A stretch of 64,000 nt of DNA, taken from Eucalyptus grandis. Lineage: Eukaryota > Streptophyta > Magnoliopsida > Myrtales > Myrtaceae. A program made the position numbers and the translations under genes. Shown in pieces: positions 1 through 10,052 of this stretch; the stretch's first letter is position 1; every line of letters begins with the position of its first letter. A model generated the notes under the pieces. It saw nothing but the letters and a program-made list of their open reading frames with translations. It searched no databases and was not told where the DNA came from. The stretch is from positions 43,609,263 to 43,673,262 of the forward strand of contig NC_052622.1 in assembly GCF_016545825.1 (NCBI RefSeq). Direction: 5' to 3'.

Positions 1-400
1 TCTATGATGAGCGAGTTCAGCTAAGAAATGCAAGTAGTGAGGGTCAAGTGGAATGAGCATCGAACGAATGAGCATCGAATGTCGAGCGAGAAGTAACAAG
101 CCAAGCGAGTATCTAGTGGCGAGTGGTATGAGTGACCCAAAGTGAGTGAGGCGAGTGTCAAGTGGTGAGTGGAGAAGTTGTTTCTTTCGATTTTGGCAAA
201 TTGAAGACTAAGAGAACAAATAAGACAAAAGAGAACGAATATTAGAGGATGATGACATAAGGAGCTGTTTATGCATTTTTGGACACCATGAGGATTTCTC
301 ACAAAAACATTTTCCTCCTTTGTAAATTATTTATATTGACGTCGTAAAAGACATTAAAAATTTAAGTTATTAAAGAATAATGTAAAATGACTTGAACTCC
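1..400. other. Gene-free stretch with degenerate GAGTG/GAGCGA repeats
   Basis: No credible coding region is visible. Positions 1 to about 175 are dominated by loosely repeated short words such as GAGTG, GAGCGA and GAGCATCGAA, which looks like a decayed low-order tandem repeat. The rest is ordinary AT-rich sequence. Confidence 0.5.
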
Positions 401-414
401 TCACTTTTCTATTT

Positions 415-1500
415 ATTTGTTTTTCAAAGTAAATTTGGAACAAAACCAAGAAGTAAAAAAAAAAAATTGATTCTTTGTTTCCAAGAACAACTAATCAAGC
501 CAAATTTTTTTCTCTTCTCTTCTTTCTTCTTGTTTTCTTCGTCAACCACTGCTGCCATCGTCCGCCGCCGCTAGTCGCCGGTGACCGGTTGGGTGAGGTC
601 CAATTAGCTCACCCGAGGCTCTCCCCTAGTGATGACACGAGCCTAGCCCAGTCTCCCGGCCACTAGCGAAGCCTCGCCCGGTCGGGCCCTCGACAAGGCT
701 TGACCTCATTGGGCTACCGTGAGGTGGGTATTGCTTGGCCAAGGCGAGGCCAACCTCGCGGTGGCCCGGCAAGATTGAGCCTCACCAACGATTGGGCGAG
801 CTCGGCCTCGCTAGATCTGAGCAAGTAGCCTCACCTAGCTGCTAGTGAGGCTCAGCCGACAAAGCGCAACCTTACTAAAGGCCAACGACGCTTCAATGAG
901 GTCACCAGCCCTTGTCTAGCCGGTTGCCGGTCATCCCAAGGTCAACGGCCGACAAACCTTGAAGAAGAAAAAGAGGAAGAAAATAAGAAACAAGTAATAA
1001 AATGATTAAAAAATTAAAGAAAATGATTTGGATTAGAATTTTTCATAAAGTACTAAACGTAATTCTATTCCGAGAATAAAAATTTTGGACCGTTACTAAA
1101 TAGCTTAAAATACTTACAAATTATTATCGGGAACAAAATAAAAAAAAAATTATTATCGAAATTATTCCCGAGAATATAATGGTTATCAAACGCGCCCTCA
1201 TTGGTCACTGACCCTTGTTTGGCCGGTTGATAGTCATCCCAAGGCCAACAATCGAAAAACCTTGAAAAAAGAAAAAGAGGAAGAAAATAAGAAATAAGTA
1301 ATAAAATGATTTAAAAAATTAAAAAATGATTTGGATTAGAAATTTTCAGAGGTACTAAACGTAATTCTATTTCGGGAATAAAAATTTTGGACTATTACTA
1401 AATAACTTAAAATGTTTAAAAATTATTCCCGGGAACAAAATAAATAAAAAAATCTTATCGAAATTGTTCCCGAAACGAGAATGGTTATTAAACGCGCCTC
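415..1500. mobile_element. Tourist-like element relic with GC-rich core and duplicated 3' end
   Basis: The left part (about 430-540) is similar to the element at 21357-22013: both share ATTTGGAACAAAA, CAAGAAGTA and a pyrimidine-rich run. The core at about 540-960 is GC-rich and full of GCCTCG and GACCTCG words. The right part ends near 1198 in a sequence whose reverse complement reads GGGCGCGTTTGATAACC, the terminal repeat type of this family. A diverged second copy of the last roughly 300 bp follows (about 1199-1500) and ends in nearly the same terminal sequence. No transposase is present, so the element is non-autonomous. The left boundary is uncertain. Confidence 0.55.
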
Positions 1501-1836
1501 ATTGGTCCATGTTCCTCTTCAATCGAGATGGAGGCAATAGCCTTGAGGGATTCACCTAAGCCCGGCAAGATATGCCGGCCCCTTGCCAATGTGTGGATAG
1601 TGGCACCTCCGTTGTTCCTCAATTACACTAACCTAATCCCCTTCTTCTCTATTCGATTTTTCTTTTCAAATTTTTATTTTTAAAATTTGTCAAAACATTT
1701 TTACATGTCTAACTGCCATGGAAAATTTTACATATGGTGACAGGTCAACATTTAATGTTTCAGCACACATCTTCTATTATCTTTTTGAAAAAGGAGAGAC
1801 CAACTAGCTTAGCCACCTAATTGGACAAAAATAAAA
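1501..1836. other. AT-rich intergenic DNA, nothing recognised
   Basis: No reading frame, RNA gene or repeat structure could be supported here. Confidence 0.4.
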
Positions 1837-1985
1837 ATCACCAAGGGTTACACTAATGACCACCCTTCAATATAGGAAGGAGGAGGTAGAGAGTTTGACT
1901 CTCCACCTTCTCATGGGAGACTAGAGGTGGGGATGTTCAGTTTCATGTGAGATTCAACTCTCACACTTTGTAAAAAAGTAAAATA
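1837..1985 (+). repeat. SINE-like element, copy 1
   Basis: This stretch shares GGAAGGAGGAGGT, a GAG-TTTGACTC box, CACCTTCTCA and a second GATTCAACTCTCAC box, in the same order, with the reverse complement of about 38690-38870. The two GTTTGACTC/GATTCAAC-type boxes resemble the internal B box of tRNA-derived polymerase III promoters. It ends in an A-rich tail (TTTGTAAAAAAG). The two copies are clearly diverged, so the insertion is old. Assignment to SINEs rather than another dispersed repeat is inference. Confidence 0.4.
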
Positions 1986-4253
1986 AAAATTTTAAAATGA
2001 GCTGAGAGTTTAGATTAAGACAAACAAAAAACATTGGGAAAAGAAAGTTAAGGGTCTTTAAGAACCTCTAGCAACTTTATTTTCTAGAAATTGTTCAACA
2101 TTAAGCCCACCTCATTATGTGGAAAAAACGGGGGTCTAAGTACATTGAAAGCCACTATTTCTTGGGCTTGAAGTCCACAAACGGGCCCATCTTTTCTGGT
2201 CTCGACCTTTTGCACGAGACGTGAGCCCACACGTTTTCTGAAATCCCCCCGTTTTTCAAGTGAGAGAGGGTGTGCATGGTCGGGTCGAATGTGTTTGTAT
2301 TTTGAAGCCAAAGCAATGGGAGATATACTCAGATTTATTGAGGTGCGGATGGACCGGGTAGTCCGATTATTGGGTCGGAGTCGAGCGGGCATTGAAGCAA
2401 AAGCAAAGACAAGGAAATTTAGAAGAAAATAGAGAGGGAGGGAACTCGATTTCAATGTATTCAATCATGCAACAAAACAGAGTAGAAAATGTTATAAAGC
2501 CAGGTATTCATAACGCCACTGGAAACTAGACCCTAATCTACTAATAAATCCAGAAGTAAGAAAAACCATGTCCTCATAACATAGGAAATGATGAATAAAT
2601 AAATAGAATCCATCCTCCATCCCCTAGCCTTTTGCTAGTTTCTGTCATGTGGAGGTCAGGAACGGGATCGACGGATTCAAAAATCGGTCAGTTATTGGTA
2701 TTACCTGATAATCGGCAAACTTCCACAAATTTTGATCTTGGGAAAGCCGACACATAAATATTGACTCTAATATCGAATTATAAAGTGGAGAAATTAGCAA
2801 TAAAAATTAATGACTTCTCTTAGAAAATTGGACCAGGTTTGATTGAAACGAAAATCCTAGGATTGGTTTCAAGGTTGGGATTACCCTGGAACCCCGTACT
2901 TCAAAGCCAGGACAGGGAAACCAAACTGATCTTGACCTATTTGCGAGTTCAAAAAATGGGAACTAAACCAATTCTTCCAAAAACCAACATGAAACAAAAT
3001 GAACCTAATCGGTTTCCGACTCGATCTTGGATCATTGCTCGCCGCTAATGATCCGTCGACAAATTTAATACATAAAGAAGTGGGCCGCATTCAATTCTCA
3101 ACGAGAGAATTCATCGTATCACTTCATATATCGATTTTATTAATCACTTTCAATACGACCGCCATTTCTTTGTAACACAAAGATGCGACTATTGGCGGAT
3201 TGGAGGAGCTAGGATTCCCTTTTCTGTTCTTTCTTATCCACGAGGAAACCCACTTGAAGAAATCTTAACCAATAGCCAACGACACCCCCAATCGAATCTG
3301 CTACCTTTTGCGGTCAAGCCAAACGCGCATGTCGTAGAAATTCAGACCTCTGACTTTGGTTAGTTTAGCTATTGTTAAGTAACGTGATTACCAGACCATT
3401 CAGTCTATAATTTTACTTTTTCAGCAAGCATGCAGATTGATCCCGGAACAATGATGTCCTAAGCAAGCACGCGAATGATGGGTACAATCCGAATATTATA
3501 ATCACGCCCGGATAATACAAGAGGAAGAATTCAGCGTCGCGAATCTTTCAGTCATTAGTAGATTAGCCGTGAAGTTACTCCATCGGCATGGAAGCATGAT
3601 TCGAGGAATGATTCTCTCGCCCCCACCGCAGAACTCTGATGAGACCCACCTTCCGAGTAGGCCCATTTCGGACCTCTTTTCACAATCGTGATTGGCAGTC
3701 AATTCGCGAGGTTAATTCCCAAACCCAGATCTTTTCTCCCACGAAGTCTCTCTCTGGCCGTGAGAATTACCCTGTGCTTGCACTCGCAAACTATTCAGGA
3801 ACGGAGATCAGGCTCGACCTGTGTTTTGCATTCGAATTCCGTGTTTCAATCTTAGGAGCCGAAATCAGCTTCCGAGTCTGTAATTCGACTTCGTTGCTGA
3901 GGGACAGAAGCAAGAAAGTAGCCCTGCTTTTTTCATGATTTAGCGAGCGCAACCGAAAGGTAATACGATTCTACGAAAGGATAAATCGAATATTGCAGGA
4001 ATCCCGATTCATCCAGTCAGAAGTTGAAAGAGAGATAGGATAAGAAGAGCACGGTATTTTCTATATTCCGCCATAGTATGTACAGACAGAGTGGTCAAAA
4101 AACAGGGGAGCAAGAAAACAGAGGAACTCTGCATAACCGAGGCAATAACAAAAAAATTGCCACCAACAAAGAAAAGCCCCGTCTTCGTCGTCGTCATCAT
4201 CATCTACAAGTATAATATGACATCTACGATCACCCCCGAGACCCGGATCCGGA
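1986..4253. other. Intergenic stretch, no gene recognised
   Basis: Reading frames on both strands (the longest about 126 codons on the minus strand at 2084-2464) show no family resemblance and unbiased codon use. Parts of 2640-3060 have the feel of a decayed dispersed repeat, but no terminal structure could be found. Confidence 0.4.
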
Positions 4254-4526
4254 TCAAGGATCTCCAACGGAGATGGGTCGTCCGGCCGCGAGGCCCAGCG
4301 GCGACCGGGAGCGCTGCCGCTTGATGACCTCCCTGGCTCTGAGGACGGGCCTCATCTTCGGCTGGACCGTCGACCAGTCCACGGCCGTCGCCTCCAATTC
4401 CTCCTTGATCTTCCTCACTTGGCTGTGGACCGGGAAGCCCGCGTCGCGAACCACCTTGTTCTTCTCCTCCGTCTCGCCGCCCCTGTTCCCGTTTCGGCTG
4501 CGGTCGTCGTCGTTCCTCTGTTCCAT
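4254..4526 (-). CDS. Small conserved plant protein with SRSPLGL / RPISVGD C-terminus
   Basis: This intronless frame encodes 90 residues. The N-terminus is short, charged and low in complexity. The middle carries VVRDAGFPVHSQVRKIKEEL, followed by PEMRPVL-like and EVIKRQRSRSPLGL segments, and the protein ends in RPISVGDP. From memory, small plant proteins of unknown function share the RSRSPLGL and RPISVG block at the same distance from a V-x-KIKxE segment; the SRSP part looks like a possible phosphorylation site. No membrane segment or signal peptide is visible. The start chosen is the only ATG giving this conserved layout, and a TATATATAA box lies 141 bases upstream on the same strand. Purine-rich (GA) leader sequence precedes the ATG on the coding strand. 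The biochemical role is unknown. Confidence 0.7.
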   Translation of the reverse strand: MEQRNDDDRSRNGNRGGETEEKNKVVRDAGFPVHSQVRKIKEELEATAVDWSTVQPKMRPVLRAREVIKRQRSRSPLGLAAGRPISVGDP

Positions 4527-4666
4527 CTCCTCGGGTCTCCAAAGGCCTCAACAACAGAGAAACTCTCTCCCTCTCTCCCTCTCCGTAGAAGTTCGTTCGA
4601 AGCTTGTGATGAAAGGAGGTTGAGTGCGAATCTGGAGTCGAGGGAGAGAGAGATGGTCGGGGGGGA

Positions 4667-4675
4667 TTATATATA
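4667..4675 (-). promoter_or_regulatory. TATA box of the small SRSPLGL-protein gene
   Basis: TATATATAA reads on the minus strand 141 bases upstream of the ATG at 4526. The spacing suits a leader of roughly 110 bases. Confidence 0.55.
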
Positions 4676-6120
4676 CGAGGAGACGTGGGGCAGAAGAGAG
4701 AGAGAGAGAAGGGGTGAGGAGTTTTCCCGCAACTCCTCGGATGAGCTCGAGACGACTCTTTTGGACCATTTTGACATTCAACAGCCATCGTCCTCTGTTC
4801 CCTCGTCCCACCCAACTTAACCTGGTCCCCCCACTCTCTCTCTCTCTCTCTCTACAGGAAAAGGAAAAGTCACGAGGAAGAAGTTCGCATGATAAGACGT
4901 TGGAATAGCGTGTACGATATAAACGCCTCTGCAGAAACATCGATCCAAAAGGAAAAGGTGTGAACAGAGAGCCAGAGAGAGAGAGAGAGAGAGGTGCACA
5001 TTTTGGGGTCAAAATTGAGGAATTCAATAAAGGAGAATAGGTTATACCAAAAAAAACCGACCCGCCGAACAGTCATCCGGTCTGGTTGACCAAGACCCGG
5101 CCTTTTTATTATTTCGATGAATTATTGATATCGACACCATCCATTGGAATCATAGATGGGACACTCTGTCATGGTTTTCTTGATCTCAGCATATAAGGAC
5201 TAGAAGAAAAGAAAACTGAGAAAAGACCACGGCTAAGGTTTGATCCTTAATTGCTGAATTTGTTGGGGGCAAGAGAACTTTCTGAAAAAAGTTAATGTGG
5301 GAAGAAATTTCGGGTCTTAGGATTTTATTGTTGAAGGGCCCTCCATCAATGATTTTTCAAACTTTGAATCTTCTTTGATTTTTTTGGTTTCGCACTCAAT
5401 TCATGAGCTTGATCATTTTCTTTCCTATTTCCAAATTCAACACTCCCCCGCCGGACCCATCACTCACCCATGCCCACCTACTCACCCACACCCACCCACC
5501 ACATCGACTTTACTAGACGTAAACCAAATCATAACAAATATGGATTTGCATGTCACGAGATGAATATTATAAACATTTTTTAAAGTACAATTGGATTATT
5601 TAACAAAAAAGGGGGAAAATCTCAAAATTTTCAATAGTGAGGGATTTTTTTCCTTCGTTTTGAACATAGCCTCTTCAACTCTATTGAAAGCCTGCTTCCA
5701 AAATTTAGCCAAAAAATTAAAGAATAACATAAGATATCGATACACTAAATGGTAGAGATAGAAAATTGCTACTTAAAGTAAAATTAGTATCTACGTCAGA
5801 TGATAGACTTTAAATAGCAATTAAAAAAGTGAGATACTTCCAATGAAGATTACGGCTATCATTTAATAGATTAATTTTGTAAATCAAGTTTAGTATACTG
5901 ATAAGTATCCTTAAACGTAGATCTCAAGTCTCATTTCATGAAGCTTCCTTTCCAAGGCCGAAGGGGCAATCCTGAAATTTCGGGTGACTTTGGTGGGGCG
6001 CACGGGGAAAAATGGAGGGTGACGTGGCATTTCGATATGGCATGGCGAGAGAGGGACGGTTAAGTTAGTTAGTGGGGCGGGCGAGCGGTCAACTTTGTTA
6101 TGCGTAAAGTCACGATAAGC
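4676..6120. other. Intergenic stretch with CT/GA microsatellites
   Basis: CT and GA runs lie near 4834-4853 and 4974-4993. No gene is recognised. The reading frames in 4548-5076 are driven by the simple repeats. Confidence 0.45.
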
Positions 6121-6172
6121 ACGGCCACGTGGCGGGGTGACCCATCATGGCCACGTGGCGGGGTGATCCATC
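6121..6172 (+). repeat. Tandem 26-bp repeat, each unit with a CACGTGGC G-box
   Basis: Two near-identical 26-bp units contain GGCCACGTGGCGGGGTGA, with CACGTG at 6126-6131 and 6152-6157. CACGTGGC matches the ABRE/G-box core bound by plant bZIP factors. Confidence 0.6.
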
Positions 6173-6254
6173 ACGGCCCCGCATCTCAAAACCTCTTCCT
6201 TCCTCGCACTCGGCAAACACGGCAAACCTGTCCCGGCCGCAGATTCATGCCGGT

Positions 6255-6260
6255 CACGTG
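6255..6260 (+). promoter_or_regulatory. Third G-box (CACGTGGC context)
   Basis: CACGTG followed by GCGG lies about 100 bp after the tandem pair. A fourth degenerate site, GCGTGGCGG, follows at about 6279. No recognisable gene is driven by them within the next few kilobases. Confidence 0.45.
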
Positions 6261-6280
6261 GCGGTTCGTTATTGAGCCGC

Positions 6281-6731
6281 GTGGCGGTGTTGTTCGCCAA
6301 ACACCAATGGGGTGAGTCGCCGATGGGGGAAGGGAAGAAATCAGCGACGCAAATGGTTGTCGTTGCTTTTTGGTAATTCGTAGGAAGTGACGAATGGGAT
6401 GGTTCGGGGATGCGAAAGGGCTTACGTCATGATTGTTCCCCGAGCGGGCCTTCTCTATCTGCTTTGTTTTTGGAATTCGATGTCCTCGAGGAAAACACCA
6501 AATTGATTCGTAAAACATTGACAGGAACTAATTACCAAATTGATGCGAAAGGGTTTTTTTTCCCCTTTGCCAAGATTCTATTGAGTTCTCTCACGGCATC
6601 TCTCTTTATTAAAAGAGATTACAATCGTTGTATCATTGCACGTAATTACAGTTGTTTCCATTCAAATCTTGTGCAGTGAACTGTTTGGCAAAATAAAAGT
6701 GTGGGGAGAGAGAGAGAGGGGGGCCTTTCTT
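6281..6731. other. Intergenic stretch, no gene recognised
   Basis: A 110-codon minus-strand frame (6186-6518) has no family resemblance. A GA run lies near 6707-6720. Confidence 0.35.
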
Positions 6732-6941
6732 GGGTAACTAGAAATTATTAAGCTACCATAATGTATCCAATTTTAACTTTCTCCATTTTGACAGCCTTAT
6801 TAATAGAAAGGAGAAGATCGACTTGGTCTCTCTTCTTGGATAATTAGACACGTTAAGCTATCATAATGTCCCCAATTTTAACTTTCTCCACTTTTTTACA
6901 GCCTTATCAATAGAAAGGAAAAGATGGACTTGGTCTCTTCT
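6732..6941 (+). repeat. Tandem duplication, 105-bp unit, two copies
   Basis: Each unit contains CATAATGT-(A/C)-CCAATTTTAACTTTCTCC, then CAGCCTTAT-AATAGAAAGGA and GACTTGGTCTCT. The word AACTTTCTCC recurs at 6775 and 6880, giving the 105-bp period. The copies differ at roughly one base in eight, so the duplication is not recent. Confidence 0.7.
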
Positions 6942-8696
6942 AAATGGTTAATTTTAAGTACGAAAACTACGTAACCTATTTGTTTCACAATCCATATTCA
7001 TCTATAACTCATCATATCAAACGTCACGAGGGGGAATTGTGTAACAAATAACTTATATATGCTGTGAATTATAAAAAAAGCCCACAAAGGAAACCCTTTT
7101 TAAACACGGGATGGGTAAGAGGCCCAAACAAATATACAGTGTATATATATAATTACAAACTTCTGTTCAGTCACTTGAATTCAAAAAAGAGACTGGATGC
7201 TTTTGTTTGTGAATTAAGAGGAAAATAGTGCTATGCACTTTTTTGTTTTGGTTTTTTTGTAACAAGGAGAATCGTACGTAAATTGCAAATGCACAAGTAC
7301 CTAACTAGACTTATTATAATAAAGTAAAACGCAATGCAAATACACGTACGAAAAGACTTTGGTATTAGAAGAAATACAAGCCAAACTGTCTTCTTACTCG
7401 GTCAGTGCTTCGCTTCTGGATCAAGCACGTGAATTGCCAAAAAGAAATCATTTCACGTGGTCCAAGTGAATTCGAACATGACCGAGAGAGGGCGTTGACT
7501 TCAAGAACAGCGCGCTCCCGTGTGAAAACGGAACGTGAGAAGCAAGTGGGAAAGCCAGCGAAAGGCCCCGGATTCTTCGAAGGGAAGACCCGGGAACAGC
7601 AAGGGAAACGTTAGAAAAAGCAAAGTCAAGCTCGCGACCAAATCAAAGCACGCAAACTCCCTAAGAAAAACATCGAAAACCAGGGCGGATGCGAATCGGT
7701 CAGCCCAGCACACGCGTCGCGAACGACGCTGAACTGCGAGTTCCCACGAGGGTTCTTGGGGGCATTCCCACTGTCAGGGTGACGTCACCTGTTCTTGCAC
7801 CTCTTTCGCCCCGATCTATAGCTAATCGATCCCGTCTGTCTCGCGCTCTTCGGCCCACCTTTTCCCTTTCTTGGATTTTGTACGCACTGTGCTTAATCGA
7901 TGAGAGGGATCGTGACCGAGGCCCGTAGATGCACGAGGCCCACGGGCAATTATAGGCACTTGAGCTGTCACGTTTAGACCTTATAGGGCTCGATCGAACT
8001 TGGGCCTTTGGGGACGTGAATTGGCATCATAGAGTCGAATTCCTTTAAGAATCACGGACTTTAAAGCCCAGGCCGGTTTGATTCGACCCACTCTTCAGCT
8101 CATGACCCGGTTTAGTTACCCCAAAAATGGAGCTTGAGACTTGATCTTGATGTACCAAAACTTGATTGCGTTTTCGACTAATCGTGCCGGAATGTTAGAG
8201 GCGTTATGTCATGATTATTGACGCATTTGATTCCGGTGAGCAAGTCAGATTTTGCATGCATTTGATATTGAACTTGCATTGTCTCGAGTGAAATTTTTTC
8301 CCTATAGATGAAACTCCAAAGCTGAATTCTATATGGTTTAAACACAATGTCAATGGAGAATAAAAACCAAAACTAATTAACGAGTTCGGCGAACTTAAAG
8401 TAGGGATTTTCAACTAGACAGGTTACTGTGACAGAATCCCAAATCAGTTTTTGAATGATAATATTTGAGGAAACCATGATAGAGATGGAGACCATATTTT
8501 GGTCGAATGGGCCAAGTTTTGAGATTTTTCTTAATATGTTTCAAATTTGAGGCGGAAGTTTATCATAATGTTTCCGGAAAAGAAGTTAATGATTTAACTT
8601 GGAATTAAGAGAAATCTTATGGCCACTGAATAAAAATCAAGCACATACGTGGGATTAGGTTTGAACTCTCGGAAGTAGCCATCTCTCTGGGTCTAT
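6942..8696. other. Intergenic stretch, no gene recognised
   Basis: Some GC-rich sequence at 7400-7930 includes CACGTG sites near 7425 and 7454, but no reading frame here resembles a known protein. Confidence 0.35.
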
Positions 8697-9300
8697 GAGT
8701 GCGTTTGATTCAACAATTTAAAAATCTCTCGGTAAAATGCAAAGACTTTTTAGTCAAAAGTAGTCTTGAAGAAATGCAAGGTATATTTAGTAAAAGATCC
8801 TTTGTAAAGCAATTTTGGGTTAAGTTTTGCAGTGAAAATATTTTTATAAAGGGCTTTGGCTGCAATCTCTCTCTCTCTCTCTCTCTCATTTTTTAATTAA
8901 AAAGATGGTGAGTCATATTTGGCAGCAACAACCGTCGACTGAAGTCGCACAATCTCGAGTGACCTCTAAGGAGGGCCACCTGGGTCACTTAACGCAAGCA
9001 ACCATCATTTGGGTGGTCGCACGACCTCATGTGACCATCGCGTGGATTGTGCAACCTCGCTGGTCCTTTGCTAGTCAAATTTAGTCGCATCAACTCTCAC
9101 TAGTCGCCCTTAGGCAAAGAAGATGAACAATAACAACAGGGGGCAAAACCAAAAAACAAAAGGATTGATGAGGGTAGTTTTGAAAGGAAAAAATCATTTT
9201 AGCCTTTGTTTCAGCATTTCGAAGATGTTTAAAGCTCAAAGTAAGTCCCCACCTACCTTGAGTTTTTAGACTTCCTAATGCTAGCTTTCACTCTAAAACC
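8697..9300. mobile_element. Probable non-autonomous element with GC-rich core
   Basis: The stretch starts with GAGTGCGTTTGATTC and has an AT-rich arm with a CT microsatellite (about 8866-8887). Its core (about 8920-9110) is rich in TCGCACAACCTC and GTGACC words, comparable to the cores of the elements near 540-960 and 61490-62030. The right end is not resolved, and no target duplication was found. Confidence 0.35.
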
Positions 9301-9305
9301 CTTTA

Positions 9306-10052
9306 GGCGCGTTTGACAGTTGGGATAAAATTTAGGATAGGATTTATCCTATCCTACGTTTGGTGCTCGCTCAGGACAGAATAAAGTCCAATACGAGAGG
9401 ATATAGGCAGGATAAAATAATCTCATGAGGGAGGTGGGATAAATGTGGATATGATTTCTAATGTCCATAATAGGAAAGTTATTTTTCTCGAATAATAAAC
9501 TTATTAAATTAACAAAATTGAAATTATATTTCAATATAAATAATATTATTTTTCTAATTTAAGAAATTAAAAATGAAAAAATACAAATTTATTTTAAATT
9601 AATTTTATTTTAATTTATATATTCAACTTTAATTCTATCTTATAATAAACATTCAATCTATAAATTAAATATTTATATTTATTATATATTTTAGGTATTT
9701 TTGTTTTCAGGTATGTTAGTACAGTTTACTATTTGATAAAATTTTATTAAAGAATGATGAAAGGGGAAAAAAGAAATAATAAAGAAAATAATATGAAAAA
9801 TAAAATTAAAATAAATTAAGGAATAATGTTACGAGAGATTTTCAAAATCTCCGTTTATGAACATTTATGTTCCTTTATAATAATATGCCATTTATATAAA
9901 ATAAAAAAAAATGTACAATATGATGTGAATATATCCGACTTTAATATTACGATTCATCAAATGATGGACTGAATATAAAAAAATCCAATGATTTCATATC
10001 ATATCCTATTCAGTCCTATCCTGATTAAAAATTCGGACGACCAAACGTAGCC
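9306..10052. mobile_element. AT-rich MITE with GGCGCGTTTG-type terminal inverted repeats
   Basis: The left end reads GGCGCGTTTGACAGTTGGGA. The reverse complement of the right end reads GGCTACGTTTGGTCGTCCG. Subterminal regions share the word TATCCTATCCT and its near reverse complement (AGGATAGGA on the left, ATCCTATTC and TATCCTGAT on the right). Flanks are TTA on the left and TTT on the right, an imperfect match to the 3-bp TTA/TAA duplication of PIF/Harbinger (Tourist) elements. There is no transposase; the interior is about 80 percent A+T. Confidence 0.55.
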
